DNA of 64,000 nt, from assembly GCF_000516985.1 (NCBI RefSeq), contig NW_006917099.1, forward strand, positions 496,001-560,000, in the 5' to 3' direction. A program made the translations under genes and the position numbers. Below, one piece after another: positions 10,431 to 22,921 of this stretch; position 1 is the first letter of the stretch; every line of letters begins with the position of its first letter. The notes below the pieces were generated by a model, which had not been told where the DNA came from, did not search any database, and saw only the letters and a program-made list of their open reading frames with translations. The DNA comes from Pestalotiopsis fici W106-1. Taxonomy: Eukaryota; Ascomycota; Sordariomycetes; Amphisphaeriales; Sporocadaceae.

Positions 10431-11361
10431 CACGCTAAACACCAACCCAAATCTTGGAACGTTTTCCCCCGCAATACGCTACTACGCAGCACTCGGGAAT
10501 GCGAGACCCTGAAATGCCCACTTTCTCTTTCTCGTGCCACTCATTTTAGAAACGTTAGCCTTATCTCCCCAGTTTCCTACGTATCTTGCAAGTCCCCCAA
10601 GGAGCTCTCAACTTGTTGTTCCATAGTTTGGGAGGAGCCCGCACCCGGGGATTTCGATATTGGGCGCTAATGATATGATTATGGAGAATGCTGCGCGCGC
10701 GGGATGTGGATCAGATAGCAGACCCAACCGGCAAACTGAGCCGTGGGTATAGCATAGTACGTAGTATAAACGAGAGTACCTATCTATCTAGTCCCGATCT
10801 GATGGATTCTGGGGTCGATTACACAATTGGAATAGCCACTTATCGTATGCCCTGGCTTTTATCTTCTGGGGAATGATTAGCTTTGGCTCGAAACAGGTGG
10901 CCATTATTGTACACGACGCGATGTGTCAGACTTGATAGTCCACGCGATCACTCTCTTGGCCACAATGCAGCCCGTTAAATCTAGATCGACCAGCAAATAC
11001 CCCGGAACTCGACGAAGATGGTGGAACCCATTGTCTGGAGTTGGCAAGGCGTTGCTGGCCACTCCGCTATCATATTCCTCGTGCGGTTGCTAATCGCTAT
11101 CAATGCCTACTGGTAATTAGTCCATGTTTAATGACTCTAGTAAAGTCAACAGCTCGTGTTGTATGTTTCCCGGCCGGGCATTCTCCCTGGAGGACAATGC
11201 CAATCTGTCTGGTCTCAGTGCCCCGATCCGTCGATCAGTCTTGATTCCCGTGACATGACACGCACACACTTGCACGCAATCGCACATCTTATCTCTCGGC
11301 CAGGCTGAATAGTTCTCGTGTGGTACGACTATAGAAGCTATTGGTGTATCAATCGTCCGAC

Positions 11362-11375
11362 GGAGGAGCTCCTGC
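11362..11375. promoter_or_regulatory. GGAGGAGCTCCTGC palindrome, copy 4
   Basis: The left half GGAGGAG is exact and the right half differs from the perfect repeat only near its end. It lies 224 bp upstream of the 2OG-oxygenase start. Confidence 0.5.
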
Positions 11376-11585
11376 TATAGCTACTGTCATTGGCTGGCCA
11401 CAATGAACAGTAAACACCACCTAAGATGACCCAAGACTTACATTGTATATAGCCATGGTGGTAGTTTATCTTTAGATATAAGACGCCAATCGATATCACA
11501 GATAGTCTCAAACTCACATCTAAACCCATCACACAAACATCACTGCATCACAAGTATCTTTTTGACATAATTATTTTCCCGAGTC

Positions 11586-13037
11586 ATGGCATCCGCAGCT
11601 CCATTCAACCCACCGGCAGCCGACCTGCCCGGCAAGCCTTTTGTGCCAGAGTGGATTCCTCCCCCAATCACTCAGCAAAAGGAGAACTTTGCTACCCTCA
11701 AGTCCATTGATCTGTCACTGCTCGACTCTGAGGACCCCAAGATTGTCGAGGACCTTATTCAGCAGGTCAAGATTGCCATTAGAGACGATGGTTTCCTATT
11801 CCTTGAAAACTACGGTATCTCGTTAGAGCAGGTAAGCAGGTTTATCATCTTTACAGTAGAGACATTTTAATGATTGCATGGCTAATTCATGTATCTCTTT
11901 CCAATAGCTCCACCGTCAGTTCGCCATTGCACAATACATGTACAACAACATCACCGAGGAAGACAAGGAACGCCTTCTATTCAGCCCTGACACTGGTGTG
12001 TGGTCAGGATACAAGCACCCATATGGGTTCAAGGTTAGTTACATCATCAATCACTGTATTTCTTTTACTACAATCGATCGTATCTAACACGTCTTGTACA
12101 TACAGCGCCACCGAGGACCCCCCGATGGAATCGAGCAGTTCAACTGGTACAAACCCGACTGGGAGGACGTCGACAACCGGGTACCCAAGTGTCTGCACCC
12201 CTTCATGGACGAGATTGAGGAGTTTTGCAACTACCTGACCAAGTCGGTCAACCGAAGACTCCTGACGCTGTTTTCGCGCGTGCTCGAGCTGCCCGACGAC
12301 TACCTCTGGGATAATGTACAGTCGCACGGCAGCCCCACGGGCGAGGGCTACTTCCGCCACGCCCTGTTCCGCCCTGTGCAAAAGGAGACCGAGGAGGCGT
12401 CCAAGGGCCTGCGCATGCACGGCCACACCGACTTTGGCCTGACCACGCAGCTCTTTAGCGTGCCCATCTCGTGCCTCCAGATCTGGGGCCGCGACGAGCA
12501 GTGGTACTATGTCCCCTACAAGCCGGGCGCCCTCGTCATCAACATTGGCGACACGCTCGAGATTGTCTCGGGCGGCCACTTCAAGGCCACGCGCCACCGC
12601 GTCTTCAAGCCCCCCGTCGACCAGCTCCAGTCTGAGCGCCTGTCTCTGGTGCTGTTCAACAGTTCCGTGGGAAGTCTTCCCATGTCTCCTGCTTGGAGTA
12701 AGTTTTACCAATTCCCCTCTCCAGCATTTCCTCTAGTGGCCCCACGAAGTAAAAGAGAGTTTTTAAAAGACTGACCCATCGCGTTTCTTTAGACTCTCCC
12801 TTGATTCAGCGCGAAGGCTGCATCGAGGAGCAGGGCATCTTCAAGGAGTTCAAGAAGCTCACCTCCAACGGACAAATCGTACCGACCAACAAGCAGTGGC
12901 GCGAGATCCAAATCTCCACGGCGACCGACCCGACCGACCAGGAGCACAACCGCGTCGGCGTCCACCAGGTGGTTGTCGACGGCAAGGTTATGCACCAACG
13001 CGAGTACATGGGCATGAAGGTTGTCCTTCCCGTATAA
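11586..13037 (+). CDS. 2-oxoglutarate/Fe(II) dioxygenase (isopenicillin-N-synthase-like)
   Basis: Four exons: 11586-11831, 11908-12033, 12106-12697 and 12793-13037, giving 402 residues. The order is a DIOX_N-like N-terminal part followed by the 2OG-FeII double-stranded beta-helix. The iron triad is His231 and Asp233 in His-Thr-Asp plus His288 in Thr-Arg-His-Arg-Val. The 2-oxoglutarate salt bridge is Arg302 in Arg-Leu-Ser. The Gly-Asp-x-Leu-Glu-x-x-Ser segment before the distal histidine is typical. Such enzymes hydroxylate or oxidatively cleave small molecules, using 2-oxoglutarate and O2. The overall look resembles the oxygenase HxnY of the Aspergillus nidulans nicotinate cluster; that likeness is from memory and not tested. 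The gene diverges from RidA, with palindrome copy 4 at -224, and runs tail-to-tail into the C2H2 regulator. It is probably an early ring- or side-chain-modifying step of the cluster. Confidence 0.87.
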
Positions 13038-13434
13038 AGGTGGTGTGTTGGATGAGAGGGTTTGGAGTTGTATGGTATGGGAGAAGAGAGATGACTGAAA
13101 AGAATACCGACGTGAGAGGGTGGCATGATGCTGGTAAAAATGAAATAGGGTAGAAGCATTGCAAGCCACCCGACCACGACAGATTTATGTACATAGTTAG
13201 CGACAATATATTTAGATTTTATATTCACATGTATTTCTTCCGAAACACAAATGTGGAAATATCAAAAGATCATAATGTGTTGGTCCTGCAGTGATGGCTG
13301 CAGGGCTCCGGCTCCATGAGTTGTTGTGGTATCTGTTGCCACCCTCGCAGGATCAATCTCCTCCGCTATTGTACATAGATGTGAGTACATCTTCATTATC
13401 TCATTAGCTTCATTGTAATTCCGAGGGGTTTCCC
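13038..13434. other. convergent gap between 2OG oxygenase and regulator
   Basis: About 400 bp between two 3' ends, most likely the two 3' UTRs. No gene or repeat seen. Confidence 0.5.
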
Positions 13435-15591
13435 TCAGTTTTGTATTGAATCCAAGCACTTCATAATCAGCTTCCCTAACTGCCAGCGTTGTCTCCGAAG
13501 AAAAACTTTCCTTGCCCATCTCATTGCTCCCTCGACATCACCGTCATGAATGCCGACGATTTCCATGGAACCAGGCTTGCCACCACGCACCAATTGCCAG
13601 GCAATTAAGAAAGCCTTGTATGCATACAATGTAACCCACGGCGCCTCGTACTCTCCCGTCATGGTCGTATCGAGATAACGCAGGAACCAATTCACGTGTG
13701 GTTGGACCGCTTTGGCAATGCTGGTTTCGCTCAGGAGCTCTACATGTGGGGACAAGTAGGTCGACTGGGTCAGAATAGCGTCTATGCTTCCCTCTACGAT
13801 ACCACCGACATGCGACGGCGACCACACCTGCAGCTCGATCATGGCGGTCTGCCAGGTTGCCTCACACAAGGCTGCATATGACGATGGTGTTGCATCCGGT
13901 TGTTGGCGTATATAAGGACCAAGTGCTACTAGAGACGACCGCAGAGGCTCGAACCGCTCAAGACTAAGCATTCCAGTCATTGTAGACCATCCGGATATTT
14001 CGCGAGCGCTCGAAATCAGGAATTGTGTAATGTTGATTGCGCCATATGGGTCAAAGGCTGGAATAGAAGCGACATCTGCTTCTGATGATAGAAATCGCCG
14101 AACTGCGTCTGTATAACGAATGGGCGAGTTGGACTGCCTGGCGATGAGCTGCTGGTGTGCCCATTCGGCAGCCGAGGATGCAGTCCAATGTTTCTCAGGG
14201 CATGGCAAGTCATGCCGGATTTCCAGATGCGATAGTTGGCGTGGAACCGACAAGATCTGATACCAAAGGGCGTCAATCTGATGAACTGCAAATACTGTCC
14301 TCTTGAGGGACTCCATCCCAATAAAATCCCGCCAAAGAGATTCCAAATCTCCTGCCGATCCCGAGTCATTTGGTGTCGGCTGCAACAAACCTCCTATTCG
14401 AGCATGACTGATCATTTTCGAGTGCATTTTGAGGCCGTAGGCAGAGTCTTTACCACATAAGTACATCATTGAGCATATTTGTAATAAGAAGTAGGCCTGA
14501 ACCATGGTCAGGTGCGGCATTGACTCGTCTTGGCCATCCTCTTCGATGGACAGTAAAGCACGGGCCCGATGAAAGCATCGTATGGACAGGCTTGCTCCTG
14601 AGCCTGTTGCATCCTCGCAGTCTGGATCGTCGCCATATTGATAGGCAACACACATGATGCTGAATAGTAGATGGGGAGGGGTTTGACTAATGTCAAATGT
14701 TGCTCGATGCAAAAAGGGGATGAAATGCGAGATATTGGTAAAGAATAGACCGCAAGCCCTGGAAATCTGTGTCGAAGAAGGAGACCAGTCGTCTATAAGC
14801 TGTGGCGGGCTACTCGGTGAGAGCTTGTCTGCAATATCGTTGAAGTTAAAGTGCACTGCATTGGGGTTCAGCGACGTAGCTTGTTGGTCCGAGGCGACAT
14901 TTGTGGTGGAAGTTGTGTGAAAGGCGGGGCTAGGAAGCGACTGTCCCAAGAGCAAGCTTTGGTGATTGCTGGTAGTAGTGGCTGTGGCAACGTCTTGCAC
15001 CATGTTTTCAATGGACATCAAGTCGCTCATTGACTGGTCATCCGACAGTAAAGCAGTGATGCTATGCGAGTCGCCGGCACCAGTCGTCCCCGAGCCATTG
15101 TTCAGGTCAATGCCATCTCCCATAAAGTCGTGCTGATCGTGGTCGAGCTGGTGGCGCTGTTCCAGTCCCAGAGCTGCTTGCCAAATTCCATCTTCCATTC
15201 CCGATTCACACTCATCGCCCTTGCCAGAGCCGTTTTGGCTTTCCGCAGGCGACGATGGCGATGCTTTTCCCCTGCGAGATTTCCTGGCCCCGCACACCTG
15301 CGTCGCAGTCGCAGCAGCAGCAGTAGTAGCCGGGTCCTGCCTCGATGCCCTTGTCATTCGTCGCCCAATTTGTTCAGGGTGTTTTCTCTTCATGTGCCGA
15401 CTTCGCAGGTCCTGCCGTGAGAATGTGGCATCGCACAGTTCGCAGGAAAGCAACGCCTGTCCCTGCGGGCGTGAGTGCAGCGCAGCATGTCGCTTCAGGT
15501 TCTCATGCCGAGTGAATCGACTCTGGCAGACAAGACACTGGTACGGCTGGAACGTGCCCGAACCACCGGCACTGGCGATGGAGACAGACAT
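13435..15591 (-). CDS. C2H2 zinc-finger / Fungal_trans transcription factor (likely cluster regulator)
   Basis: Intronless, 718 residues. Two adjacent classical fingers lie at the N-terminus: Cys19-Cys22-His35-His39 and Cys50-Cys53-His66-His71. Their recognition helices start Arg-His-Glu-Asn-Leu-Lys and Arg-Gln-Asp-Leu-Arg-Ser, of the kind that tends to read G-rich triplets. A basic, Ser/Ala-rich linker follows, then from about residue 250 to the end a Fungal_trans (fungal-specific regulatory) domain with its typical hydrophobic helices. This architecture is used by pathway-specific activators such as those of fungal catabolic clusters. It is the only DNA-binding protein encoded between 4443 and 28492 and sits in the middle of that region. 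It is therefore the natural candidate to bind the GGAGG-type palindromes found in the promoters of two neighbouring gene pairs. The pairing of factor and site is inference. Confidence 0.87.
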   Translation of the reverse strand: MSVSIASAGGSGTFQPYQCLVCQSRFTRHENLKRHAALHSRPQGQALLSCELCDATFSRQDLRSRHMKRKHPEQIGRRMTRASRQDPATTAAAATATQVCGARKSRRGKASPSSPAESQNGSGKGDECESGMEDGIWQAALGLEQRHQLDHDQHDFMGDGIDLNNGSGTTGAGDSHSITALLSDDQSMSDLMSIENMVQDVATATTTSNHQSLLLGQSLPSPAFHTTSTTNVASDQQATSLNPNAVHFNFNDIADKLSPSSPPQLIDDWSPSSTQISRACGLFFTNISHFIPFLHRATFDISQTPPHLLFSIMCVAYQYGDDPDCEDATGSGASLSIRCFHRARALLSIEEDGQDESMPHLTMVQAYFLLQICSMMYLCGKDSAYGLKMHSKMISHARIGGLLQPTPNDSGSAGDLESLWRDFIGMESLKRTVFAVHQIDALWYQILSVPRQLSHLEIRHDLPCPEKHWTASSAAEWAHQQLIARQSNSPIRYTDAVRRFLSSEADVASIPAFDPYGAINITQFLISSAREISGWSTMTGMLSLERFEPLRSSLVALGPYIRQQPDATPSSYAALCEATWQTAMIELQVWSPSHVGGIVEGSIDAILTQSTYLSPHVELLSETSIAKAVQPHVNWFLRYLDTTMTGEYEAPWVTLYAYKAFLIAWQLVRGGKPGSMEIVGIHDGDVEGAMRWARKVFLRRQRWQLGKLIMKCLDSIQN

Positions 15592-16370
15592 TCTGACTTC
15601 ACGCGGCGGGGGTGGATTTGGATGGATTTATGAATGAAAAGGTCTCGAAAGACGAGGAAACTCTACACATAGACGTACAAAATGATCCTCACTCCCTCCC
15701 TCCTGTCTCGGTCACGCACCAGCAGCAAGCAAGTGCATAAACAGGGTAGCTGAGTCGCCCGTCCCTTCGTTATCATCAAACTAGTAAGTCAGCCAACCAT
15801 CTAAGCGCGCCCACTCTGCCCCGCAACGAAGATAAGGCTAGGCACTGCTGAACAACTAGGATATCTGGAGTACGGAGGCAATTACAGGGCTTGTCATTGG
15901 CTTCGGTCTACCCAACCGATCGGTAGTTTTGATTTTGCATTACGAACAGAATGAAAATTTAGCGTCCCCAATTGGATCAGGTGCAAGTATAAGAAAACCC
16001 GGGGTATGTATTTCTGGAATAGTCACACAAGCATCAAGACAAGTTTGCTATAGGCAGTATAATCGTTACGATTTTAATTGTACCTTGGCCTGGCAACGCT
16101 CACGGTCACTAAAGAGGTAGACAAGACTTAATTCGGGATGACAGGCGGAAATACCTTGCTCACTTGCACAGGGTAATCTTATATCATTATTACCTAACCC
16201 AACGCCAAGTACAAGATGTAAACGATTAAACTTTTGAACAAGCCAAGTTGATCCCGTGGTGGTACAAAACAAACGCCCCAAAAACCACACCCAATGTCCC
16301 AAAGCAGTAATTTGCGGTAGGCATTACTTCATCTACCCGCTTGCGATATGTATCCAGATTTGTACAAAAT
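15592..16370. other. upstream region of the C2H2 regulator
   Basis: About 780 bp with no gene recognised. It contains the presumed promoter of the regulator and the 3' end of the next gene. None of the GGAGCTCC palindromes is present. Confidence 0.45.
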
Positions 16371-17212
16371 TTAGGAGCGCTGGCCCGAACGCATCTGCTC
16401 CTCTGCAAATTCCCATGCACCCGCGAAAGAGATGCCAGATTTATCGGTAAGCTTTTTAAGTAGACCATTAACAACATTGCGCTGCTGGCTCTCGTGGAAA
16501 TTTGCGTCATGGTACTCGTCGTCCAGAATGTCTTCCGTGTACGCACATGGGGGTTCGCCGGCCTCGACCTTTCCCTAAATTTGTAAACGAAAGTTAGCCA
16601 TGGTACAATTCAAAACAATAGGCAACAAGGCGAGTGAGAAGCTCGATCGATGATATGGTATTCCGTTAATACCATTTGAAATCAATCGAGTTGTCACAGC
16701 TCAGTGTGCCGACTAATGATTTTCTGGTCACCAACCTTTTCCATCATTCTTCGACCGTGTGTCTTGGTCACGTCATTTATTCTCCTGACGTGGAGGAACA
16801 TGTGACGGACGACATCGACGATGCCCTTACTGGCCTTTTCGAAGCGATCCTCGGCCTGCTTCAACTCCTTCTCGAGCGATTTGACACACTTCCTGGCCTC
16901 GTTATGAAGGCGTGTCTGCTTATCACAGACTTTGCGTTGCTGCTCGATAAAGGCGTTACGCTCTTTCAACTTGGACTGCAATCTCTTGATCTTGTCCGTT
17001 TGGGCCTGAATGATTTTGTCCTGGTCTTTGATTCTCTTGGTCTGCGAGTCATTGGTGTTGCTAAGCTGGACCGCATGGTCCCGCAAGATGGAGACCTCTA
17101 CCCTTGACAACTCCTTTGTGTCAACGACGTTGACGGCGCGTGTGATGACATCCTGGCGAAACCGGCGACTCTCGTCGTTGCTTTCGTCCTCGCAGATCTT
17201 GATTGTTGTCAT
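16371..17212 (-). CDS. coiled-coil protein of unknown function
   Basis: Two exons, 17212-16736 and 16574-16371, with matching frames, giving 226 residues. Exon 2 was recognised because the sequence after a TTTAG acceptor continues in frame as a polar, acidic tail for 67 residues and then stops. Residues ~45-135 form a heptad-rich, strongly charged coiled coil (Lys-Arg-Leu-Gln-Ser-Lys-Leu-Lys and similar). There is no membrane segment, signal peptide or zinc site. I do not recognise a family. It lies inside the catabolic cluster but looks structural rather than enzymatic, so it may be a bystander. The start at 17212 is the first ATG; upstream sequence has several stops. Confidence 0.6.
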
Positions 17213-18873
17213 CTTGTTTGGCCTTGAGATTGCTGATCTTCCACAAATTATCGGTGTAATAACTTTGCAGAAAAGAATTATGTCAAGTCTGTTTTTCCCA
17301 GATGATCACGTCACTTTTCCGAGGCAGCCTTAGTATAAAGCATGAAAAATGTTGGTAGTGGTCTGAGAACTCACCTAATTTGTAGTTTGGTGGTTGACAA
17401 AATCAGTGCTGCGGAAAGGACCAAAAGTTGCGTGACGACTTGATTTAAATAGAGGACGGACCGAGGACAACAGATTTAAGTGATGGGAATGGAAAGACCT
17501 CAAATTGATTAGGTTGTGGCGTTGCTTTCTCCGACGCCGATGAACACCTTTATGAACACCTTTATGAACAATCGTGGGTGATTGCGCGAGAAGAATTTGC
17601 AAGAGTACCTAGTTACGCTTGCACAGTGGCGGCGACAATCAAAACTCTGATTCTTTTTTCCGATTTTTGTAGAAGAGGAATACAGAAATTCTGACGAATC
17701 GCTCTCAATAGAGTGCAAACGGCACCCTTCAAGGTGAAGAAGGTACGTGGTCCTGGCAAAGTTGGCAGGTTCCGTGTCCCACCGCCGATAGAAGTCACTC
17801 AAGGTCCGGAAAACACACCAACACGTGCTTGCAGAGAAGGTTGGAGACGGCTATTACTGCTCAGACGCTACGCTGGATTTTACTGGCAGAGAAGAATGGC
17901 TTCTGAAGCAGAGAGCACCTTAAGTCTCTCGGACGTAAGCACCTTTGCACTTCATCCTAGGCGGTCACCGAGGCCACCATGGTCATTCCAAGAGGTGATG
18001 ACCATAAAATGCAATACTGAAAATTTGGGATTTGTTCATTGTTAGTATTTGGGCAACAGCGCAAAGATCATGGATCAATCTTGTCATGGCGTCCCAATGT
18101 GGCAACTACTTCTCTTGAAAATTCTTGTTTACAATGTTCCGTTACTCAGATTGACCCAAACGACCGAAAATTAACATGACGTAAACCTAGTTCAGATCAT
18201 TGAGTAATATGGTGGCATATTTTCAATTACGAGGCTTTGATCACTTCGAATTCCTTGTCGCTTCATCTCGCTTCATCATAGTTGAGTGATAGAAATGTTT
18301 CGTCGCCCGAGTATCTTCCATAAACAGCCTCGCGAGGTTAGATACTCCCCAGGGCTTGCCGTAAATTTTGTACAGCAGATGAGTCATACGAAAAACGCTA
18401 TTCTTTCCCCCGAGGTGTGGTATAAGGTGTGCCTTGCAGAATACCGCCGCAGGTCCCTCGGCGATACTACGCTTAAGAATAACCTTGTTTTGAACATATC
18501 TCCGCTAGCTTCGGGTATGCCCAATGCGGTTGAGATCTGTCTGAGGACCTGGCCGGCAAGAACTTGGTTCGTGTGATGTCGGCAATCAGTGTCGAATATC
18601 AAACCCCCAACTTGTTCATGATATGCTGCTTTCTGCCCCTTCTCTCACTGTCTTGAATATAGAATCATCTATGTTGATTGGACTTGTAAAGGGTTCGCAC
18701 TGCTAACTTCTACTCTTTTACAAGGACAGAAAAGCTACGCGACCTTGGCTGCTTGTGAACGAGGCTCATACTGGTCTCATCACATCAGAAGAATACTACA
18801 CAATATAGACAAAACCAGATGATGCAATATTTTTTGTCATATCATTTATATTATATTACTATGCAAAAATAAT
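17213..18873. other. intergenic region with short tandem repeat
   Basis: About 1.7 kb without a recognised gene. An open frame of 93 codons from ATG 18295 has no family resemblance and was not called. A short tandem repeat is annotated at 17541-17570. Confidence 0.4.
17541..17570. repeat. 12-bp tandem repeat, 2.5 copies
   Basis: The unit TGAACACCTTTA is repeated two and a half times without mismatch. Probably a small replication-slippage repeat. Confidence 0.7.
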
Positions 18874-21219
<2,346 letters not shown>

Positions 21220-21763
21220 ATGTCTCAGTACAAGGCTCAGTATCCTGCGGGTGTTACTGTCGACCCCGAAGTTGTGCAGTTCTTTGAGGACTTTTATCGG
21301 ATTTCCGATACACCTGGAGTTCATGACGTTTACGTGGACCAGTTCACATCCGACGCGACTTTCAAGCTGGGGTCCAAGAGCAGCCAGGGTCGTGATGGTA
21401 ATTCTTCAAACCCACGGCCGCGCATAGCGCAAGGACAATTTACTGACCAGGCTGCAGAGATCACAACATTGAGACATGGCATGTGGGCCGCAGTGTCACA
21501 AAGGAAGCACACCATCCAAAAGATCTTTCCGTTTGGCGGCGAAAGTCGCGAGGTCATGCTTTACGGAGACGTCGAGTACGAGCTCCGTGCTGGTGGCAAG
21601 GCCACTGTGGAATGGGGAGGACACGCAGTGCTGGAGAAGTCTGCACAAGATGGAAAGCTCAGATTGAAGTTCTACCAGGTCTACTTGGTAAGTTTAGAGG
21701 GATTCACACATGGATCAATGCTGACATTGAATATAGGATACCGCCGCAGCCAGCTCCAAATAA
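21220..21763 (+). CDS. SnoaL-like / NTF2-fold small protein
   Basis: Three exons: 21220-21397, 21458-21687 and 21737-21763, giving 144 residues. The first intron could be read through, but removing the 60 bases joins Gly-Arg-Asp to Glu-Ile-Thr-Thr-Leu-Arg, the continuous helix expected for the family. The last exon is only nine codons and gives the common ending Tyr-Leu-Asp-Thr-Ala-Ala. The protein is a single alpha+beta barrel of the NTF2 superfamily, with motifs Phe-Phe-x-Asp-Phe-Tyr, Leu-Arg-x-Gly-Met-Trp and Lys-Ile-Phe-Pro-Phe-Gly. Such proteins bind small hydrophobic molecules and act as isomerases, cyclases, dehydratases or hydrolases. Lack of a signal peptide suggests the cytosol. The position opposite the decarboxylase suggests work on an intermediate of the same pathway, but no reaction can be assigned. 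Confidence 0.8.
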
Positions 21764-21946
21764 TTGTGAATTTCCAACTAGCACTTACGCTATAGAAGAT
21801 TAAATAAATATAAAATCCATTGGTTTGAGTAATGACAGTTCCCAATATGAAATAAAAAGATGATCACAAGCAAGAGTATATCGGAATTCACACGCCTGTC
21901 TCATTGATCCAAGAGGCATTATGGTTTGGTTTTCATAATAGAAGCA

Positions 21947-22921
21947 CTATCTAAGTTCGCCTGCAAAAGCCTCAATGAGCTTCTCTACCTCATCGGCGGC
22001 CTCTATGCAATGCCAATGACCGACGCCTTCCAAGATCTCCAATCGAGTCTTGACACCAGTTCCCCAGCTTATGAAGGCTTATCAGCTTTTGACCAGAAAT
22101 TTGCATGTAATTGGAATGAAACTCACCTCTTTTGGATATTTTGAGCGGCTTCTAGCGGGCTCGTCTTATCGTGAGATCCTGAAATGATGAGCAGTGGGCT
22201 CTGGCTCTGCGCATATTCCGGCTGCTTGGCATCAGAGATGGCCTTGCAGAGGGAGTTGTAGCCTTCGGGGCTCTGCGACAGGAGCAGGGCTCTGATAAAT
22301 GCTCGCTGCGTTTCTGTCGACTTTGGGCCGGTTGCCGCGGCCGGAATTGTGTCTGCCATGGCGTCCATGCCGTCTATAACCCGTCAGCCACAATTTTTGC
22401 CAGAGCTGAAATCACGAGAAAGGGCACATACTCTTCTCCACGGTTGCTATCCTCGCGTCAAAGATGGGTGCCAGGCCAGGGTTTGGGTTGACCGGGCCGA
22501 TCAAGACGGCACCACAAAGTCCTAATTGCACAGACAGCTCCGAGGCCACGATTGCGCCCATGGAGTGCCCGACCGCGATCAAGCGGCTGGTATCCAGGCT
22601 GAGCTGCTTGATCAGCTCTTTTGCATCCTCCACTATTCCGCCAATACCGCCGTACTGGCCATTGTACTTGGAGTTGCCGCTGCCTGCACCATGGTCAGCA
22701 AGAAAAACATCAACACTTGATGAAAAAGACTGACCGTGTGTGTCAAAAGCAACGCCAGTGTAACCTGCAGCAACTAGAGACGGTATGATGGTGGCATAGA
22801 AGGAGCTCGAAGAGCCGAGCCCGTGAACAAACAAGAAGGTCGTGCCGGTGGCGGCATTACCCTGCTCTGGAGAAACCAGACGGTAATAGAGAGACTTTTC
22901 TCGGAGTGTGATGTAAGGCAT
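21947..22921 (-). CDS. alpha/beta-hydrolase (serine hydrolase)
   Basis: Four exons: 22921-22735, 22683-22432, 22373-22127 and 22067-21947, giving 268 residues; all phases agree. The fold's hallmarks are present: oxyanion-hole His-Gly (33-34) in Phe-Val-His-Gly-Leu-Gly, nucleophile Ser103 in Gly-His-Ser-Met-Gly, an Asp in Ser-Gly-Ser-His-Asp-Lys, and the base in Gly-His-Trp-His near residues 246-248. The start Met-Pro-Tyr-Ile-Thr-Leu and the length resemble C-C or enol-lactone hydrolases such as 3-oxoadipate enol-lactonase and meta-cleavage product hydrolases. That would suit a gene next to ring-cleavage enzymes, but general esterases look similar. It ends 183 bp from the convergent SnoaL-like gene and diverges from the CoA-transferase. 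Confidence 0.85.

Larger units (their letters stand above)
10040..11585. promoter_or_regulatory. divergent promoter of RidA and 2OG oxygenase
   Basis: About 1.5 kb without a credible gene. It holds two full GGAGCTCC palindromes (annotated separately) plus weaker half-sites: GGAGGAGCTC at 10299-10308, GGAGCTC at 10601-10607 and GGAGGAGC at 10631-10638. The half-sites cluster on the RidA side. Confidence 0.55.

Noticed and set aside
18286..18576. A 96-codon frame upstream of the decarboxylase 3' end
   Set aside because: No recognisable motif, no flanking exons and no support for transcription, so it is left as intergenic.
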